8,500 nucleotides of DNA from Veillonella sp. GTDB taxonomy: Bacteria; Bacillota; Negativicutes; Veillonellales; Veillonellaceae. The DNA lies in the NCBI GenBank assembly GCA_019419725.1, contig DXZL01000057.1:1-8500 (forward strand). The letters run 5' to 3'. Below are positions 6,606 through 8,500 of the stretch, in pieces. A program made the position numbers and the translations under genes. Position 1 is the first letter of the stretch; every line of letters starts with the position of its first letter. The notes beneath the pieces are model-generated. The model was not told where the DNA came from. It was given only the letters and a program-made list of their open reading frames with translations, and ran no database searches.

Positions 6606-6635
6606 ATTATATAGATAATGTATGCGAAAAACCAA
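6606..6635 (-). promoter_or_regulatory. probable promoter of ahcY in the mtnA-ahcY gap
   Basis: A perfect TATAAT (6606-6611, minus strand) is preceded at 18 bases by TTGGTT (6630-6635), a weak -35 box. The start of transcription would be near 6599, leaving a leader of about 95 bases. The 162-base gap 6504-6665 is very AT-rich. It has a T-rich patch just after mtnA but no stem that would make it a terminator, so read-through from mtnA is possible. I see no SAM- or SAH-riboswitch fold in it. Confidence 0.4.
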
Positions 6636-6665
6636 AAATGAAAATCTACAATATCAAATACTAGA

Positions 6666-7730
6666 TTACTTAGATTCTACAATCTGACGTAGCTTATCAA
6701 TAGATTCTTCATAGTTCGGTTTTAATACACCCTCTTCAGTAATGATGGCAGTTACCAATTCATGTGGTGTCACATCAAAGGCTGGATTAAGCACATCAAT
6801 ACCATTAGGCGCTGTTTGAACACCATGTAGAGATGTTACTTCATAATTGTCGCGCATCTCAATAGGAATATCAGCACCATTTTCAAGGGTAAAATCAAAT
6901 GTGCTGTATGGCGCGGCTACATAGAATGGAATGTTATGGAATTTAGCTAGTACAGCCACACCATAGGTACCAATTTTATTGGCTACATCACCTTTTGTAG
7001 TGATGCGGTCAGCACCGACGATAACGGCATCAATGAGGCCATGTTGCATCGCATAGGCCGCCATATTATCAGTCTCAAGAGTAACAGGGATACCATCCTC
7101 ATGAAGCTCAAAAGCAGTAAGTCGAGCACCTTGTAATAATGGTCTTGTTTCATCAGCATACACGCGTTCTAATTGTCCATTTTCATGTAATTTACGGACA
7201 ACACCTAGTGCTGTTCCTAAACCACCTGTAGCTAGTGCACCAGCATTACAATGAGTTAGAATGCGAATATTTTTTTGACCTTCAAATAGAGTTGCTCCTG
7301 CTTCAGCCATACGACGGTTCAATGACACGTCTTCTTCGTGAATTGTAATAGCCTCTTTTCTAATGAGCTCTACTACTTCACTCATAGAGGACATGCTTTT
7401 AACATGCTCTTTTACAAGAGAAATAACACGATCTACAGCCCAAGCTAAGTTGATTGCGGTAGGACGAGTTTCCTTTAAGGTCTCACTAAATTCATATAAG
7501 CTTGTAAGTTGTTCACTAAAAGGAACCTCCAAACGGCCTGATTCCATAGCCGCTAAAATGAGGCCATAACTGGCAGCAACACCAATAGCAGGTGCACCAC
7601 GAACGCGAAGCATTTTTATAGCTTCAGCCACTTGTCGCCAATCTGTACAGTGAACATACGTAATTTCAGTAGGCAATTTAGTTTGATCTAATAGTACTAG
7701 CGTATCTTTACGCCATTCAATATTAATCAT
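6666..7730 (-). CDS. mtnA: S-methyl-5-thioribose-1-phosphate isomerase
   Basis: A 354-residue cytosolic isomerase of the eIF2B-alpha/MtnA family. It converts 5-methylthioribose-1-phosphate (MTR-1-P) to 5-methylthioribulose-1-phosphate. Diagnostic features are R-G-A-P-A-I-G at residues 44-50 (phosphate binding), the catalytic cysteine Cys161 in T-H-C-N-A-G, E-T-R-P at 194-197, and the catalytic aspartate Asp241 in G-A-D-R-I, followed by the N-K pair at 251-252. Length and both catalytic residues fit MtnA rather than the related regulatory eIF2B subunits or ribose-1,5-bisphosphate isomerases. The ATG at 7730 has an AAGGAG site five bases upstream. It follows the phosphorylase gene by 42 bases without a terminator, so the two are probably one operon: the phosphorylase makes MTR-1-P and MtnA uses it. 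Later salvage enzymes are not in the window. Confidence 0.94.
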   Translation of the reverse strand: MINIEWRKDTLVLLDQTKLPTEITYVHCTDWRQVAEAIKMLRVRGAPAIGVAASYGLILAAMESGRLEVPFSEQLTSLYEFSETLKETRPTAINLAWAVDRVISLVKEHVKSMSSMSEVVELIRKEAITIHEEDVSLNRRMAEAGATLFEGQKNIRILTHCNAGALATGGLGTALGVVRKLHENGQLERVYADETRPLLQGARLTAFELHEDGIPVTLETDNMAAYAMQHGLIDAVIVGADRITTKGDVANKIGTYGVAVLAKFHNIPFYVAAPYSTFDFTLENGADIPIEMRDNYEVTSLHGVQTAPNGIDVLNPAFDVTPHELVTAIITEEGVLKPNYEESIDKLRQIVESK

Positions 7731-7772
7731 ACCTTCTCCTTCGATGAACTATTGTATTTCATTATGAATGGA

Positions 7773-8500
7773 TTATAGTTTAAAGCCACCATATTCTTGC
7801 ATGCGATTATGTGCGTCATAACGAGCATCTACATCGATTGCATCAATAGCACCTAAAATAAGAGATTTAAGTTGAGATGCCATATCGCCCATCATTTCTA
7901 CCACTTCACCATGTGTCAACGCAGATTCAGAAATACCTGCTGCATAGTTTGTAATCATAGAAATGGTTGCATATGCCATTTCAGCTTCATTAGCTAAATT
8001 TACTTCTGGTACATTTGTCATACCTACTGTATCACCACCGAGCATATGGAACATTTTAATTTCTGCTGGTGTTTCAAATCGAGGGCCTTCTGTACATACA
8101 TAGGTACCGCCATTGTGAACAGACAAACCTTGTTCAGTACCAACCTTTTGTAGAATGTCACGTAGTTCTGGACAATATGGATTTGTTACGTCTAAATGTG
8201 CTACAGGTCGGTCACCACCTTCATAGAATGTGGTAATACGATTTTTAGTAAAATCTAAGAATTGATCAGTCAACACAAAATGACCAGGCTTAAAGTTTTC
8301 ATTTAAGGAACCTACAGCTGTCGTGGAGATAATAAATGTAACGCCTAATTTTTTAAGGCCCCAAATATTAGCACGATAATTAATTTTGTGTGGAGGAATT
8401 GTATGATCTTTGCCGTGACGAGCAACAAAGATTACTGTTTTCCCCTGGTATGTACCTTGTACATAATCTATTTCACCATATGGTGTCATTAAGGATTCTT
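7773..8500 (-). CDS. mtnP: methylthioadenosine/methylthioinosine phosphorylase, N-terminus cut by the window edge
   Basis: The C-terminal 242 codons of a purine nucleoside phosphorylase of the MTAP/PNP trimeric family. The frame stays open to position 8500, so the Met at 8489 is internal and the usual N-terminal G-G-T/S-G-L phosphate loop lies outside. Residues are counted from that Met. Landmarks are R-H-G at 24-26, N-Y-R-A-N at 37-41, C-T-E-G-P-R-F-E-T at 132-140 and G-M-T-N-V-P-E-V-N-L-A at 156-166. The enzyme splits MTA or a relative with phosphate to MTR-1-P plus the purine base. The base-recognition segment reads T-N-Y-A-A-G (180-185). MTA phosphorylases that prefer adenine have T-D-Y-D-C here (Asp220 and Asp222 in the human enzyme). 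Asn is also the residue by which 6-oxopurine PNPs recognise hypoxanthine. Methylthioinosine is therefore a plausible substrate. It lies upstream of mtnA in a likely operon. Confidence 0.88.
   Translation of the reverse strand, partial: ESLMTPYGEIDYVQGTYQGKTVIFVARHGKDHTIPPHKINYRANIWGLKKLGVTFIISTTAVGSLNENFKPGHFVLTDQFLDFTKNRITTFYEGGDRPVAHLDVTNPYCPELRDILQKVGTEQGLSVHNGGTYVCTEGPRFETPAEIKMFHMLGGDTVGMTNVPEVNLANEAEMAYATISMITNYAAGISESALTHGEVVEMMGDMASQLKSLILGAIDAIDVDARYDAHNRMQEYGGFKL

Noticed and set aside
6504..6665. A SAM or SAH riboswitch in the ahcY leader
   Set aside because: The region is AT-rich and only about 160 bases long; I find no paired arms or conserved core of those riboswitch classes.
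7363..7569. Plus-strand open frame of 68 codons opposite mtnA
   Set aside because: Antisense shadow of a conserved gene.

Overview
The window is AT-rich, compactly coded bacterial DNA. It holds eight genes: seven on the minus strand and one, a methyltransferase, on the plus strand. Strong AGGAGG-type ribosome binding sites, low-GC codon use and the set of proteins fit an anaerobic low-GC Firmicute-type organism. My best guess is a Negativicute such as Veillonella; this is inferred from general resemblance, not from a search. I see no RNA gene, insertion sequence, prophage or CRISPR array, and no gene-free stretch longer than about 165 bases.

Left part (1-2930): a minus-strand pair, a HAD-family phosphatase followed after one base by a DUF4241 protein, forms a tight operon with a good sigma-70-type promoter. 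Upstream lies a DUF1848 protein with a C-terminal cysteine cluster resembling the iron-sulphur site of radical SAM enzymes. Its promoter is divergent from that of the plus-strand methyltransferase.

Middle (2931-3830): a class I SAM-dependent methyltransferase, then a strong bidirectional terminator shared with the convergent gene mtaD.

Right part (3831-8500): four minus-strand genes deal with the two nucleoside by-products of S-adenosylmethionine (SAM), namely S-adenosylhomocysteine (SAH) and 5'-methylthioadenosine (MTA). In transcription order they are mtnP (phosphorylase, cut by the window edge), mtnA (methylthioribose-1-phosphate isomerase), ahcY (SAH hydrolase family) and mtaD (MTA/SAH deaminase). 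mtnP-mtnA look like one operon. ahcY and mtaD each have a plausible promoter of their own.

Main finding: three of the four genes point to a route in which the purine is deaminated first. MtaD would convert SAH and MTA to their inosine forms. The AhcY homologue has Lys where SAH hydrolases have the Gln/Glu facing the adenine amino group, and it lacks the usual C-terminal tail. The MtnP homologue has Asn and Ala where MTA phosphorylases carry two Asp. Together these suggest SAH -> S-inosylhomocysteine -> homocysteine + inosine, and MTA -> methylthioinosine -> methylthioribose-1-phosphate + hypoxanthine. The first branch is known from Methanocaldococcus and the second from Pseudomonas. Having both encoded in one bacterial cluster is an inference worth testing.
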